Positions 52,276 through 61,974 of a DNA stretch of 64,000 nt are shown here, piece by piece. The translations under genes were made by a program, and so were the position numbers. Source of the DNA: an uncultured Streptococcus sp. (GTDB taxonomy: Bacteria; Bacillota; Bacilli; Lactobacillales; Streptococcaceae); assembly GCA_934196125.1 (NCBI GenBank), contig CAKPVT010000004.1:6856-70855 (forward strand), given 5' to 3'. The notes beneath the pieces were generated by a model, which was given only the letters and a program-made list of their open reading frames with translations, did not search any database and was not told where the DNA came from. The first letter of the stretch is position 1. Each line of letters starts with the position of its first letter.

Positions 52276-52887
52276 TTAATGCAAAATCATTTTGATAAGG
52301 TCGCCACCAAAAATCCAAATATAGCTATATGAAATAATAGAAATCGGTTTTGCGAGCATGATAATTAGAATAAAACGTCGTAGAGAAATACGTGTCAGTC
52401 CAGTAATCATCACCAATACATCAGCAGGAGATATCGGTGACAACATACAAAGGATAAAAAATGTCTCAAATCCCTTTGTTTCAAGTCTTGCTTCGTATTT
52501 GTAAAAAGTTTTTTCGTTTACAAATAGCAAAATAAATTTTCTTCCGTAGATACGGACGAGCAAGAAGAGGATAATACTTCCAATGGTAATTCCAAGATAA
52601 TTGTACAAAAAACCGAGCCAAGGACCGAAAATAAGGGAGCCAGCTATGGTTGTTACACCACCAGGGATAACTGGGAAAACAACTTGAAAAATTTGAACCA
52701 AAACAAAAATTAATGGTCCCCAGAATTGGTGACGTTGGACAAAATCTTTCAAGGCGTTGCTATCATTCAAAATCCCTAATTGGTAAAACCAAATCACTAA
52801 AGCTAAAGTACCAATCAAGGCTAAAATCCCTAAAAACTGGATTAGTCGCTGAAACAACACATAGCGCTTAGACATTTTCGTTTTCAT
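52276..52887 (-). CDS. TVP38/TMEM64 (SNARE-associated/DedA-type) membrane protein
   Basis: A 203-residue membrane protein with five or six hydrophobic segments: FQVVFPVIPGGVTTIAGSLI and FGPWLGFLYNYLGITIGSII form the conserved VTT domain core, then MLSPISPADVLVMITGLTRI. Family members are thought to be lipid scramblases or transport undecaprenyl phosphate-type lipids; specific role unknown. Divergent from tmRNA. Confidence 0.85.
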   Translation of the reverse strand: MKTKMSKRYVLFQRLIQFLGILALIGTLALVIWFYQLGILNDSNALKDFVQRHQFWGPLIFVLVQIFQVVFPVIPGGVTTIAGSLIFGPWLGFLYNYLGITIGSIILFLLVRIYGRKFILLFVNEKTFYKYEARLETKGFETFFILCMLSPISPADVLVMITGLTRISLRRFILIIMLAKPISIISYSYIWIFGGDLIKMILH

Positions 52888-52916
52888 AATGTTATCATAT
52901 CATAAATGATGTTTTT

Positions 52917-52945
52917 TTGCTATTTTAAACTTTATCTGTTATAAT
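52917..52945 (+). promoter_or_regulatory. tmRNA promoter
   Basis: TTGCTA (52917-52922), 17 nt, TATAAT (52940-52945). Confidence 0.75.
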
Positions 52946-52977
52946 AGTCAGAGTGGTTTTCCACTTTTATAATATCT

Positions 52978-53326
52978 GGGGTCGTTACGGATTCGACAGG
53001 CATTATGAGGTACATTTTGCGACTCATCGGCAGATGTAAAATTGCCAGTTAAATATAACTGCAAAAAATACAAATTCTTACGCTGTAGCTGCCTAAAAAC
53101 CAGCTCGCGTGATCTCTACAGAATTGCTTGTGTTTTGCTAGAGGTTTCATTGATTAACAAGCTACGTTTGGTTATTGTCTAGCTGACCAAAAAGAGATTA
53201 ATAGACTCGCTTCATCTAGGTTTGAGTTATGTATCGAGATTAAGTTAAATTAAAAAACATAACCTATGGTTGTAGACAAATGTATTGGCAGGTGTTTGGA
53301 CGTGGGTTCGACTCCCACCGGCTCCA
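52978..53326 (+). ncRNA. ssrA: Transfer-messenger RNA (tmRNA)
   Basis: Rescues stalled ribosomes. The 5' GGGGTCGTTACGGATTCGAC and 3' TTCGACTCCCACCGGCTCCA ends fold into the tRNA-like domain. The tag frame at 53061-53096 reads AKNTNSYAVAA and stops in TAA, the streptococcal degradation tag. CCA is not encoded. Confidence 0.97.
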
Positions 53327-53360
53327 TCAAAGCTTTTCATAGCTTAGTAAAGTTTTTCCA

Positions 53361-53392
53361 AAACGTTGATATATCAACGCTTTTTTATTTTT
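53361..53392 (+). terminator. Terminator after tmRNA
   Basis: CGTTGAT/ATCAACG hairpin followed by TTTTTTATTTTT. Confidence 0.85.
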
Positions 53393-53483
53393 CTGTTTTG
53401 CCTAGTTTGTGTTTTTGAGAGTCTTGTTTTAGGTTCCTTGGTGTTGAAAAAACTATGTGATTTGAAACGGATTGTTGTACAAT

Positions 53484-53511
53484 AGAAAAAACATCAGCTT
53501 GGCTGATGTTT
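53484..53511 (-). terminator. Terminator of the decayed ABC operon
   Basis: AACATCAGC/GCTGATGTT stem followed on the minus strand by TTTTTC. Confidence 0.8.
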
Positions 53512-53882
53512 CTACTGAATATTTAGCTTGTTTTTCAATAGATAGTTAGTTGCAAAGTAAAATACAATTCCCTCAATAAGACATTCAATCCCAGAATAAG
53601 TAAAAAGATTAATACTAATATCAAATGTGTCTCTTATAAGTTGACCACTAATCGTTTCAGATAAAATAATAGCAATAGCGAAGTAAGCAACAAAGCCCAT
53701 GAGCGCGCGCCTATCCGTAAATAATTGTCCAACAGCAATAGAAAGATAAATCATTAAAATACCCGAAAGACTTGATAGAATGAAACGAATTAAAATAATT
53801 AACCATCCAGTCGGTGTAAAGAGAGATGCAAAGTAAGGAAGGTCCATTGAAAATATTCCGATTTTAAAAGTTTTGAAAACAT
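53512..53882 (-). pseudogene. ABC transporter permease, internally deleted
   Basis: ATG 53882 after AGGGGGAA opens MFSKLLKSEYFQW, a typical ABC-2 permease N terminus, but the frame then leaves the family. A second frame from about 53848 reads LTPTGW-type membrane segments (LIILIRFILSSLSGILMIYL and others), about 110 residues with three or four helices. A large internal deletion of a 250-300-residue permease would explain this. A 111-residue product from 53847 may still be translatable. Confidence 0.6.
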
Positions 53883-53891
53883 AATTTCCCC

Positions 53892-54556
53892 CTAAGCTTT
53901 ATATTTTTCACGAATATCATCGGTATTTCCTTGTAAAATAACTTTTCCTTCTTTGAGAAAAACGATTTCATCAAGGAGTGGTTCGATTTCAGCAATTAGA
54001 TGTGTTGAGATAATCACTGAAGCATCTTCACGATAATTATTAATAATTGTGCGTAGGATGTATTCTCAATCTGCTGGATCAACACCACCAATTGGTTCGT
54101 CAAGAATGTATAGCTTAGCTTGGCGGCTCATGACTAGAATGAGTTGGACTTTTTCTTTATTTCCTTTAGATAAATTTTTGAGTTGCTCATCAGGATTGAG
54201 ATCTAAGTCTTCTAAAAGATGCTCAGCTTTTTCACGTGAGAAATCATTATAGAAGTCCTCGAATAATGTCAAAGCATCCTTGATTTTCATATTTTCTCGC
54301 AAATAAGACGTGTCAGGTAGATATGAAACGATTTTCTTTGTTTCCACAGAAGGGCGATAACTGTCAATGACAATATCGCCAGTGGTTGGGTGAAGAAGTC
54401 CATTCATTAATCTTATGAGTGTTGTTTTACCACTACCGCGTTTGGACTGAGTAAACCAATAATTTTACCAGCAGGAAGGCTGAGTGTAACATCATCGATA
54501 GCCACATGTTTTTTGTATTTTTTGGTAACGTGATGCAGTTGGAGCAGTTGTGTCAT
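53892..54556 (-). pseudogene. ABC transporter ATPase, frameshifted in Walker A and with an in-frame stop
   Basis: From ATG 54556: TQLLQLHHVTKKYKKHVAID, then the frame breaks at Walker A (LLSPNAVVVKQHS instead of LLSPNGSGKTTLIR). The rest reads normally: MNGLLHPTTGDIVIDSYRP, signature LSKGNKEKVQL, Walker B LYILDEPIGGVDP, then a TGA at about 54066 followed by YILRTIINNYREDASVIIST, THLIAEIEPLLDEIVFLKEG. Two independent lesions, so the ATPase is dead. Confidence 0.85.
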
Positions 54557-54557
54557 C

Positions 54558-54926
54558 CTAATTTTTCTCCTTGATATAAGATTCTAATACAGAAACGATG
54601 TCATCGATTTGGAACCCCATTTTTTGCATATTGTTAACAAATGATTGGAGTTCAGCTTCGGCAACTTCGCGACGTTTTTGCATGATAAGGACGGTATCTT
54701 CTGTTACAAAACGCCCAGATGTTCGTTGAGAGTAAACCATACCTTCACGTTCTAATTCTGAAAAGGCACGTTGCATGGTGTTGGGATTAACACCAGCTTC
54801 TTCGGCAAGTTCACGGACAGTTGGGAGTTGGTCGCCGCTTTTAATTTTTTGACTGATAATCTGCATTTTGATATGCTGTGCGATTTGAACGTAAATGGGT
54901 GATTTTTCATCAAATTTCCAAGACAT
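54558..54926 (-). CDS. GntR-family regulator (YtrA type)
   Basis: A 122-residue YtrA-type repressor: winged helix KMQIISQKIKSGDQLPTVRE, LAEEAGVNPNTMQRAFSELE, then RTSGRFVTED and a short C-terminal helix domain. YtrA regulators control ABC operons linked to envelope stress. It is intact although the ATPase it overlaps (2 nt apart) and the permease are broken. AAGGGG ribosome site. Confidence 0.9.
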   Translation of the reverse strand: MSWKFDEKSPIYVQIAQHIKMQIISQKIKSGDQLPTVRELAEEAGVNPNTMQRAFSELEREGMVYSQRTSGRFVTEDTVLIMQKRREVAEAELQSFVNNMQKMGFQIDDIVSVLESYIKEKN

Positions 54927-54961
54927 ACGATACCCCTTTCTATTTAATTTTCAAAGAAGCC

Positions 54962-54983
54962 CTGTACTACATAAATGGTACAG
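54962..54983. promoter_or_regulatory. YtrA-type operator palindrome
   Basis: CTGTAC (54962-54967) and GTACAG (54978-54983) with a 10-nt spacer, 36 nt upstream of the regulator start. Confidence 0.5.
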
Positions 54984-55104
54984 AAATAAGTTTGAAAAGT
55001 CAAGGAAACTGTCATCTTTATTTCCTATTTTATATTAAAAACTAAATTTAATACTATTTTAGTGTATAATAGAACTAAGTATTTTAACGAAAGGAGCGTT
55101 TTTT

Positions 55105-58100
55105 ATGTTTGCCCAGTTAGACACGAAAACTGTCTATTCTTTTATGGATAGCTTGATTGACTTAGAGGGGTATGTTAAAGCGGCTAAATCTTTAGGCTAT
55201 CAAACAATTGGAATTATGGACAAGGATAATCTTTACGCAGCCTTTCATTTTATTGAAGAGGCTAAAAAACAATCCTTGCAGCCTGTTGTTGGGTTAGAGT
55301 TATCTTTTGCCGTTGAGGGGACACTATCGTTAAAACTCTACCTACTTGCACAAGATACAACTGGTTATAAAAATTTGATGAAGATTTCGAGTAAACAGAT
55401 GTCTTCAGACATTCAGTTAGATGAACTCTCTGATTATTTGACTGGTGTAGCCATAGTAGTACCTTATTTCGAGGAATTAGAGACATTGTCGCTTCCTTTT
55501 GATTACTACACTGGGGTTGATGTTAATTCGCCCCAAAAAGCATATGAAAAGCCGCTTTTTCCGCTTTATACGGTTCGTTATTTTGAAACTAATGAGGTGG
55601 AAACTCTTCACATGCTACACGCTATTCGTGATAATATTAGCTTAAAAGATGCTCCGCCTGCATCTCAAGGACAAAATCTGTTAGCTTGTGATATTTTGAC
55701 ACAAGCGTTTAGAGAGACATTTCCGCAAGCGTTAGAAAATCAGGAAAAGCTCATATCAAACATTTATTATGAGTTTGACACAGATTTAAAATTGCCAAGA
55801 TTTAATCGTCAAAAGCCAGCACAGGAAGAATTGATTGAACGAACAGAAGCGGGATTGCGAGCTAAAAATTTGTGGCTGCCAGCTTATCAAGAGCGTTTAA
55901 AAAAAGAACTATCAGTTATCCACAAAATGGGCTTTGATGATTATTTCTTAATTGTCTGGGACTTGTTACGTTTTGGTCGAAGTCGCGGTTATTATATGGG
56001 AATGGGACGTGGTTCAGCTGCGGGAAGCTTGGTTTCTTATGCCCTTGATATTACAGGAATTGACCCAGTCAAAAATAACCTACTTTTTGAACGTTTCTTG
56101 AATGAAGAACGTTACAGCATGCCAGATATTGATATTGACCTACCAGATGTGTATCGTAGCGAGTTTCTTCATTATGTGCGTAATCGTTACGGGAGTTTGC
56201 ATTCAGCGCAGATTGTGACGTTTTCAACCTTTGGAGCAAAACAAGCCATTCGTGATGTTTTTAAACGGTTTGGGGCTCCTGAGCATGAATTGACAAATAT
56301 CACGAAAAAAATCAGTTTCAGAGATACTTTAACGTCGGTTTACGAGAAAAATCTTTCTTTCCGTCAGATTATTAATTCTAAAATTGAATATCAAAAAGCA
56401 TTTGCGATTGCAAAACGTATTGAAGGCAATCCACGTCAGACCTCTATCCACGCGGCAGGGGTTGTTATGAGCGACGATAATTTAACAGAACATATTCCGT
56501 TAAAAGCTGGCGAAGACATGATGATTACGCAGTATGATGCTCAAGCAGTTGAGGCAAATGGTCTTTTGAAAATGGACTTTCTTGGCTTACGTAATTTGAC
56601 ATTTGTTCAACGTATGCAAGAAAAAGTTGCTAAAGATTATGGGGTCACTATTGATATTAAATCAATAGATTTAGAGGATAAAAAGACGTTAGAATTATTT
56701 GCGGCTGGCAAGACCAAGGGAATTTTCCAGTTTGAACAAGCTGGAGCAATTAATCTTTTGAAACGTATTCAACCACGTCAATTTGAAGATATTGTTGCAA
56801 CGACTAGTTTAAACCGACCAGGTGCTAGTGATTACACTGAAAACTTTATCAAACGTCGTTTTGGACAAGAAGAAGTGGATTTGATTGACCCATTGGTAGC
56901 ACCGATTTTAGAGTCAACTTATGGCATCATGCTTTACCAAGAACAGGTTATGCAAATCGCTCAAATTTATGCTGGCTTCACTCTCGGAAAAGCGGATTTG
57001 TTACGTCGTGCCATGTCTAAGAAAAAGGCTGATGATATGCAAAAAATGGAAAGTGATTTCTTAGAAGGAGCGCAACGATTAGGACGTCCACTTGAAACGG
57101 CAAAGGATTTATTTAGCCGTATGGCAAAATTTGCTGGGTATGGTTTTAATAGAAGCCACGCTTTTGCTTATTCAGCTTTGGCTTTCCAACTGGCTTATTT
57201 TAAAGCGCATTATCCTGCTGTTTTTTACGACGTTATGTTGAATTATTCTAGCGCTGATTATATTACAGACGCTCTAGATTCACAATTTAAAGTTAAGAAA
57301 ATCGATATCAATACTGTTCCTTACAGCGATAAAATTTCAGATGGGCAGATTTACCTTGGCTTAAAAAATCTAAGTGGTGTTCCACGCGATTTATGCTACT
57401 GGATTATTGAAAATCGTCCATTTAGCAGTGTCGAGGATTTCTTAACACGATTGCCAGAGAATTATCAAAAGAGAGAGCTGGTTACACCTCTTGTGGAAGT
57501 TGGTGCTTTTGACCAATTTGATAAAAATCGTCGAAAAATCATTGAAAACCTTGATCCCCTCTTTATCTTTGTCAATGAGCTAGGGAGTCTATTTGCGGAT
57601 ACATCTTATAGTTGGATTGAGACAGAAGATTATCCAAATGCCGAAAAATACCGCTTAGAGCAGAGTTTGTTAGGCGTAGGAATTAGCCCACATCCGCTTT
57701 TAGAAATCGCAAGGCAATCCACAAAAGATTTTACAGCGCTAGCAGATTTGCAAGAAAATACCGAAGCAACTATTTTGGTAGAACTTAATCAGATTCGTGT
57801 CATCAGGACAAAAACAAAAGGTGAGCAAATGGCATTTTTGAGTGTTACAGATGCTCAGAAAAAATTCGATGTTACCTTGTTCCCAGAAACCTTTGCGCGT
57901 TTCAAAGATGAGCTTCAAGAAGGAAGATTTTATTACCTTACTGGAAAAATTCAGAATCGAAACAACCGCTTGCAGATGATTTTAAATCATATTCAAGAAG
58001 CAAGTAGTGAACGATTATGGCTCTTACTTCCAAATCATCTCCACGATAATGAAATTTCTGAGATATTATCACAATATCCAGGAAACATTCCAGTGATTTT

Positions 58101-58212
58101 ACACTATCAAGATAGTAAGCAAATATTGCAAAGTCAGAGACATTTGGTTAAAAAGGACGAAGAGCTTTTACAAGCTTTAACTCCATATACAGTGAAAGCG
58201 ATTTATCAATAA
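55105..58212 (+). CDS. dnaE: DNA polymerase III alpha subunit DnaE
   Basis: 1035 residues. An N-terminal PHP domain (TIGIMDKDNLYAAFHFIEEA), the polymerase core with GMGRGSAAGSLVSYALDITG and the metal Asp triad region PDIDIDLPD (about residue 350), AAGVVMSDDN, MDFLGLRNL, MLYQEQVMQ and GYGFNRSHAFAYS; OB domain near 890 (ILVELNQIRVIRTKTKGEQM). In Gram-positives it extends RNA primers with PolC. Normal length. Confidence 0.96.
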   Translation: MFAQLDTKTVYSFMDSLIDLEGYVKAAKSLGYQTIGIMDKDNLYAAFHFIEEAKKQSLQPVVGLELSFAVEGTLSLKLYLLAQDTTGYKNLMKISSKQMSSDIQLDELSDYLTGVAIVVPYFEELETLSLPFDYYTGVDVNSPQKAYEKPLFPLYTVRYFETNEVETLHMLHAIRDNISLKDAPPASQGQNLLACDILTQAFRETFPQALENQEKLISNIYYEFDTDLKLPRFNRQKPAQEELIERTEAGLRAKNLWLPAYQERLKKELSVIHKMGFDDYFLIVWDLLRFGRSRGYYMGMGRGSAAGSLVSYALDITGIDPVKNNLLFERFLNEERYSMPDIDIDLPDVYRSEFLHYVRNRYGSLHSAQIVTFSTFGAKQAIRDVFKRFGAPEHELTNITKKISFRDTLTSVYEKNLSFRQIINSKIEYQKAFAIAKRIEGNPRQTSIHAAGVVMSDDNLTEHIPLKAGEDMMITQYDAQAVEANGLLKMDFLGLRNLTFVQRMQEKVAKDYGVTIDIKSIDLEDKKTLELFAAGKTKGIFQFEQAGAINLLKRIQPRQFEDIVATTSLNRPGASDYTENFIKRRFGQEEVDLIDPLVAPILESTYGIMLYQEQVMQIAQIYAGFTLGKADLLRRAMSKKKADDMQKMESDFLEGAQRLGRPLETAKDLFSRMAKFAGYGFNRSHAFAYSALAFQLAYFKAHYPAVFYDVMLNYSSADYITDALDSQFKVKKIDINTVPYSDKISDGQIYLGLKNLSGVPRDLCYWIIENRPFSSVEDFLTRLPENYQKRELVTPLVEVGAFDQFDKNRRKIIENLDPLFIFVNELGSLFADTSYSWIETEDYPNAEKYRLEQSLLGVGISPHPLLEIARQSTKDFTALADLQENTEATILVELNQIRVIRTKTKGEQMAFLSVTDAQKKFDVTLFPETFARFKDELQEGRFYYLTGKIQNRNNRLQMILNHIQEASSERLWLLLPNHLHDNEISEILSQYPGNIPVILHYQDSKQILQSQRHLVKKDEELLQALTPYTVKAIYQ

Positions 58213-58302
58213 AAATTTAGTAAAAATAAAATAAAGTAAAGCTTTTTACAAAGTAATGTGCTATAATAAGAGTGTTAGATTAATAAAAGGAGTATTAGCA
58301 AA

Positions 58303-59319
58303 ATGAAACGTATTGCTGTTTTGACTAGTGGCGGCGACGCTCCTGGTATGAATGCTGCTGTTCGTGCGGTTGTTCGTAAAGCAATTAAAGAAGGAATGGA
58401 AGTCTTCGGAATCAACCGCGGTTATGCTGGTATGGTCGATGGCGACATTTTCCCATTGGATGCTCAAAGTGTTTCAAACATTTTGTCACGTGGAGGTACT
58501 TTCCTTCAATCAGCTCGTTACCCTGAGTTTGCAACTCTTGAAGGACAACTTGCTGGTATCGAACAACTTAAAAAACACGGTATCGAAGGTGTCGTTGTTA
58601 TCGGTGGTGACGGTTCTTATCACGGTGCTATGCGCTTGACTGAACATGGTTTCCCAGCTGTCGGTATTCCAGGTACAATTGATAACGATATCGCTGGTAC
58701 AGATTATACTATTGGGTTTGATACAGCTGTTAACACAGCTATGGAAGCTCTTGATAAAATCCGTGATACATCATTCAGTCACAAACGTACTTTCGTTGTC
58801 GAAGTAATGGGACGTAACGCTGGTGATATCGCTCTTTGGTCTGGTATTGCTGCAGGTGCTGACCAAATCATCATTCCTGAAGAAGAATACGACATCAAAG
58901 ACGTTGTTGCAAAAGTTAAAGATGGTTATGAAAACAAAGGTAAAGAACGTCACCTTATCGTTCTTGCTGAAGGTGTTATGCATGCCGAAAAATTTGCTGA
59001 ATTGATGAAAGAAGCTGGAGATACTAGCGATCTTCGTGCTACAAACCTTGGTCACATCCTTCGTGGTGGTGCTCCATCACCTCGTGATCGTGTTCTTGCT
59101 TCTTGGATGGGTGCACACGCCGTTGAACTTCTTCTTGAAGGACGTGGTGGACTTGCTATTGGTATCCACAACGAAGAATTGGTAGAAAGCCCAATCCTTG
59201 GAACAAAAGAAGAAGGTGCATTGTTCTCATTGGCAGAAGATGGAAGCATTATTGTTAACATGCCTCACAAAGCACGCCTTGACTTTGCTAAATTAAACCG
59301 TGACATTGCTCACTTATAG
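58303..59319 (+). CDS. pfkA: 6-phosphofructokinase
   Basis: 338 residues; key glycolytic enzyme, ATP type. IAVLTSGGDAPGMNAAVRAV, GGDGSYHGAM, PGTIDNDIAGTDYTIGFDTA (catalytic Asp region), EVMGRNAGD and HILRGGAPSPRD are intact. An extended -10 (TGCTATAAT) lies about 40 nt upstream. First gene of the pfkA-pyk pair. Confidence 0.97.
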   Translation: MKRIAVLTSGGDAPGMNAAVRAVVRKAIKEGMEVFGINRGYAGMVDGDIFPLDAQSVSNILSRGGTFLQSARYPEFATLEGQLAGIEQLKKHGIEGVVVIGGDGSYHGAMRLTEHGFPAVGIPGTIDNDIAGTDYTIGFDTAVNTAMEALDKIRDTSFSHKRTFVVEVMGRNAGDIALWSGIAAGADQIIIPEEEYDIKDVVAKVKDGYENKGKERHLIVLAEGVMHAEKFAELMKEAGDTSDLRATNLGHILRGGAPSPRDRVLASWMGAHAVELLLEGRGGLAIGIHNEELVESPILGTKEEGALFSLAEDGSIIVNMPHKARLDFAKLNRDIAHL

Positions 59320-59400
59320 TATTGTATTTATAGATTAAAAATTATTATTGTTATTGAAAGTCGTTAAATCGACGAAAAATAAAGGGAGTTTCATATTATC

Positions 59401-60903
59401 ATGAATAAACGCGTAAAAATCGTTGCAACACTTGGTCCTGCGGTAGAACTCCGCGGTGGTAAAAAATTCGGTGAAGATGGATATTGGGGCGAAAGGCTTG
59501 ATGTTGAAGCATCAGCTCAAAAAATCGCTGAATTGATTAAAGAAGGTGCAAACGTCTTCCGTTTCAACTTCTCACACGGTGACCACGCAGAACAAGGTGA
59601 ACGTATGGCAACTGTACGTCGTGCAGAAGAAATTGCTGGTCAAAAAGTTGGTTTCCTTCTTGACACTAAAGGTCCAGAAATCCGTACTGAACTTTTTGAA
59701 GGTGACACTAAAGAATATTCATACAAAACTGGTGAAAAAATCCGTGTTGCTACTAAACAAGGAATCAAATCAACTCGTGAAGTTATCGCATTGAACGTTG
59801 CTGGCGCTATTGACATCTACGATGATGTTGAAGTTGGTAAACAAGTTCTTGTTGATGATGGCAAACTTGGTCTTCGTGTTATTGCTAAAGATGATGTAAC
59901 TCGTGAATTCGAAGTTGAAGTTGAAAACGATGGTATCATCGCTAAACAAAAAGGTGTAAACATCCCTTACACTAAAATCCCATTCCCAGCTCTTGCTGAT
60001 CGTGACAACGCTGATATCCGTTTCGGTCTTGAACAAGGTCTTAACTTTATCGCTATCTCATTCGTACGTACTGCAAAAGACGTTAACGAAGTTCGTGCTA
60101 TCTGTGAAGAAACTGGTAACGGACACGTTCGTTTGTTTGCTAAAATCGAAAACCAACAAGGTATTGACAACATTGATGAAATCATCGAAGCCGCTGACGG
60201 TATCATGATTGCTCGTGGTGATATGGGTATTGAAGTACCATTCGAAATGGTTCCAGTTTACCAAAAAATGATTATCACTAAAGTTAATGCAGCTGGTAAA
60301 GCAGTTATCACAGCAACTAACATGCTTGAATCAATGACTGACAAACCACGTGCTACTCGTTCTGAAGTATCTGACGTATTCAACGCTGTTATCGATGGCA
60401 CTGATGCAACTATGCTTTCAGGTGAATCTGCAAATGGTAAATACCCAATTGAAGCTGTTCGTGCAATGGCTACAATCGATAAAAATGCTCAAACTCTTCT
60501 TAACGAATACGGACGTCTTGATTCAACATCATTCGCTCGTACTTCTAAAACAGAAGTTGTGGCTTCAGCAGTTAAAGATGCAACAAGCTCAATGGATATT
60601 AAACTTGTCGTAGCTCTTACTGAATCTGGTAACACTGCTCGTCTTATCTCTAAATACCGTCCAGATGCTGACATCTTGGCTGTAACATTTGACGAAAAAA
60701 CTCAAAAATCACTTATGATTAACTGGGGTGTTATTCCAGTTGTAACTGAAAAACCTGCATCAACTGATGACATGTTTGAAGTTGCTGAAAAAGCTGCCCT
60801 TGAATCAGGATTAGTTCAATCAGGTGATAACATTGTTATCGTCGCTGGTGTTCCAGTTGGTTCAGGTGGTACAAACACAATGCGTATCCGCACTGTAAAA
60901 TAA
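59401..60903 (+). CDS. pyk: Pyruvate kinase
   Basis: 500 residues. VKIVATLGPAVE, FRFNFSHGDHAEQ, LLDTKGPEIRTELF, the catalytic Lys/Glu region LFAKIENQQGIDN, MIARGDMGIEVPFEMVP, TATNMLESM and the C-terminal allosteric domain (IVAGVPVGSGGTNTMRI) are present. GGTGGKKFGEDGYWGERLD near the N terminus is a streptococcal insertion. Strong codon bias (high expression). Followed by a strong terminator. Confidence 0.97.
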   Translation: MNKRVKIVATLGPAVELRGGKKFGEDGYWGERLDVEASAQKIAELIKEGANVFRFNFSHGDHAEQGERMATVRRAEEIAGQKVGFLLDTKGPEIRTELFEGDTKEYSYKTGEKIRVATKQGIKSTREVIALNVAGAIDIYDDVEVGKQVLVDDGKLGLRVIAKDDVTREFEVEVENDGIIAKQKGVNIPYTKIPFPALADRDNADIRFGLEQGLNFIAISFVRTAKDVNEVRAICEETGNGHVRLFAKIENQQGIDNIDEIIEAADGIMIARGDMGIEVPFEMVPVYQKMIITKVNAAGKAVITATNMLESMTDKPRATRSEVSDVFNAVIDGTDATMLSGESANGKYPIEAVRAMATIDKNAQTLLNEYGRLDSTSFARTSKTEVVASAVKDATSSMDIKLVVALTESGNTARLISKYRPDADILAVTFDEKTQKSLMINWGVIPVVTEKPASTDDMFEVAEKAALESGLVQSGDNIVIVAGVPVGSGGTNTMRIRTVK

Positions 60904-60913
60904 TTTAATAATG

Positions 60914-60963
60914 AAAAACCCTATCATATCAAGCTTTATAGCCTGTGTGATAGGGCTTTTTTT
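60914..60963 (+). terminator. Terminator after pyk
   Basis: CCCTATCA (60919-60926) pairs with TGATAGGG (60948-60955), then a T-run. Confidence 0.88.
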
Positions 60964-61270
60964 ATGTTGTGGGGTATTTTTGGGGCATACTACAGACATA
61001 ATTCATCTATTACATCAACAACTTTGTCTTTCATTTTGTTTGTGGGGCGCAAAATCTTTCTTTGTATTGAAGTCTATTTGATTTTGAAAGTAAGTATCCA
61101 TATCTTTCCAATCTAATCTGAAAATTTCTCTTTTTTCTAAATTATTTCACTTACTCTATATAGGCTGTTATGTTTACGTGTTAGCGGTTTTTTCTTGATT
61201 TTGGGATTAAATGACCTACTTTTTTTATACAATGAAAAATGATATAATAGAACAAAGAATAGGAGAAATT
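60964..61270. other. Intergenic stretch between pyk and the signal-peptidase-like gene
   Basis: About 300 bases, T-rich. Nothing supported is coded here. A minus-strand frame at 60990-61034 (MKDKVVDVIDELCL) recalls the C-terminal end of phage-type integrases but is only 14 residues, so it is not called. Confidence 0.4.
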
Positions 61271-61828
61271 ATGGTAAAGCGCGATTTTATTCGAAATATT
61301 ATTATAGCTTTGATAGCTATTTTGGCGATATTCTTGCTGAGGATTTTTGCTTTTTCAACATTTAAAGTCCATGAGGATGCGGCTAATTCGTATTTGTCGA
61401 ATGGGGATGTTGTAGTTGTCAATCGTAATCGGACTCCTCAATACAAAGATTTTATTGTTTATGAAGTTGATGGTACTTTTTATATTAGTCGTGTTATTGC
61501 GACTGCTGGTGAAAGTGCGACAGTTATGGACGATATCCTGTATATTGACAACGAAGTTCAAGAAGAGCCATACATTAGCCAAATTAAGTCTGAATATCTA
61601 TCGACATTGGATAATCAACAAGCCTTTACATCTGATTTTTCCGTTAATACTATCACGAATAATAAATATAGCGAAGTGCCTAAGGGAAATTATCTGGTAT
61701 TAAACGATGACCGTCAGAATACAAATGATAGTCGTACGTTTGGTCTGATTAAAGAAAGTCAGATACGCGGTGTCGTTACGTTTAAACTATTACCACTGAG
61801 TAAATTTGGTTTCATCACAACAGATTAG
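61271..61828 (+). CDS. Signal-peptidase-I-like membrane protein lacking the catalytic Ser/Lys dyad
   Basis: 185 residues: a basic start (MVKRDFIRN), one membrane helix (about 8-28), then an SPase-I-like fold. The box B region reads FKVHEDAANSYLSNGDVVVV where active enzymes have xSMxPTLxxGD: the catalytic Ser aligns with Ala. Box D reads YISRVIATAGE where active enzymes have Y(V)KRVIG: the Lys aligns with Ser. Box E (LNDDRQNTNDSRTFG) is intact. So it is probably catalytically inactive, as in SipA-type pilus chaperones. ATG 61271 has AGGAGA upstream. Confidence 0.85.
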   Translation: MVKRDFIRNIIIALIAILAIFLLRIFAFSTFKVHEDAANSYLSNGDVVVVNRNRTPQYKDFIVYEVDGTFYISRVIATAGESATVMDDILYIDNEVQEEPYISQIKSEYLSTLDNQQAFTSDFSVNTITNNKYSEVPKGNYLVLNDDRQNTNDSRTFGLIKESQIRGVVTFKLLPLSKFGFITTD

Positions 61829-61854
61829 CAGTAGCTGCTCTGTTTTTTATGAGA

Positions 61855-61974
61855 TATACCAATCGATAATTGGTATATATAAAACTATACCAATTTAATT
61901 ATTGACAATATAAAATTAAAGTTATATACTGATATTGTTGGGTTTCAGGGAGTCTTTATTAGACTATACCAATT
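61855..61974. promoter_or_regulatory. NagR-type half-sites around the glmS promoter
   Basis: Half-sites TATACCAAT (61855-61863), AATTGGTATA (61868-61877), TATACCAATT (61886-61895) and TATACCAATT (61965-61974). They match halves of the NagR/DasR site (ATTGGTATA...ACCAAT) that lets the GntR regulator NagR sense glucosamine-6-P in streptococci. Confidence 0.65.
61902..61930 (+). promoter_or_regulatory. glmS promoter
   Basis: TTGACA (61902-61907), 17 nt, TATACT (61925-61930). Half-sites lie on both sides. Confidence 0.8.

Noticed and set aside
60990..61034. Minus-strand frame MKDKVVDVIDELCL resembling an integrase C terminus, between pyk and the signal-peptidase-like gene
   Set aside because: Only 14 residues; no other integrase part or att-like repeat found nearby.
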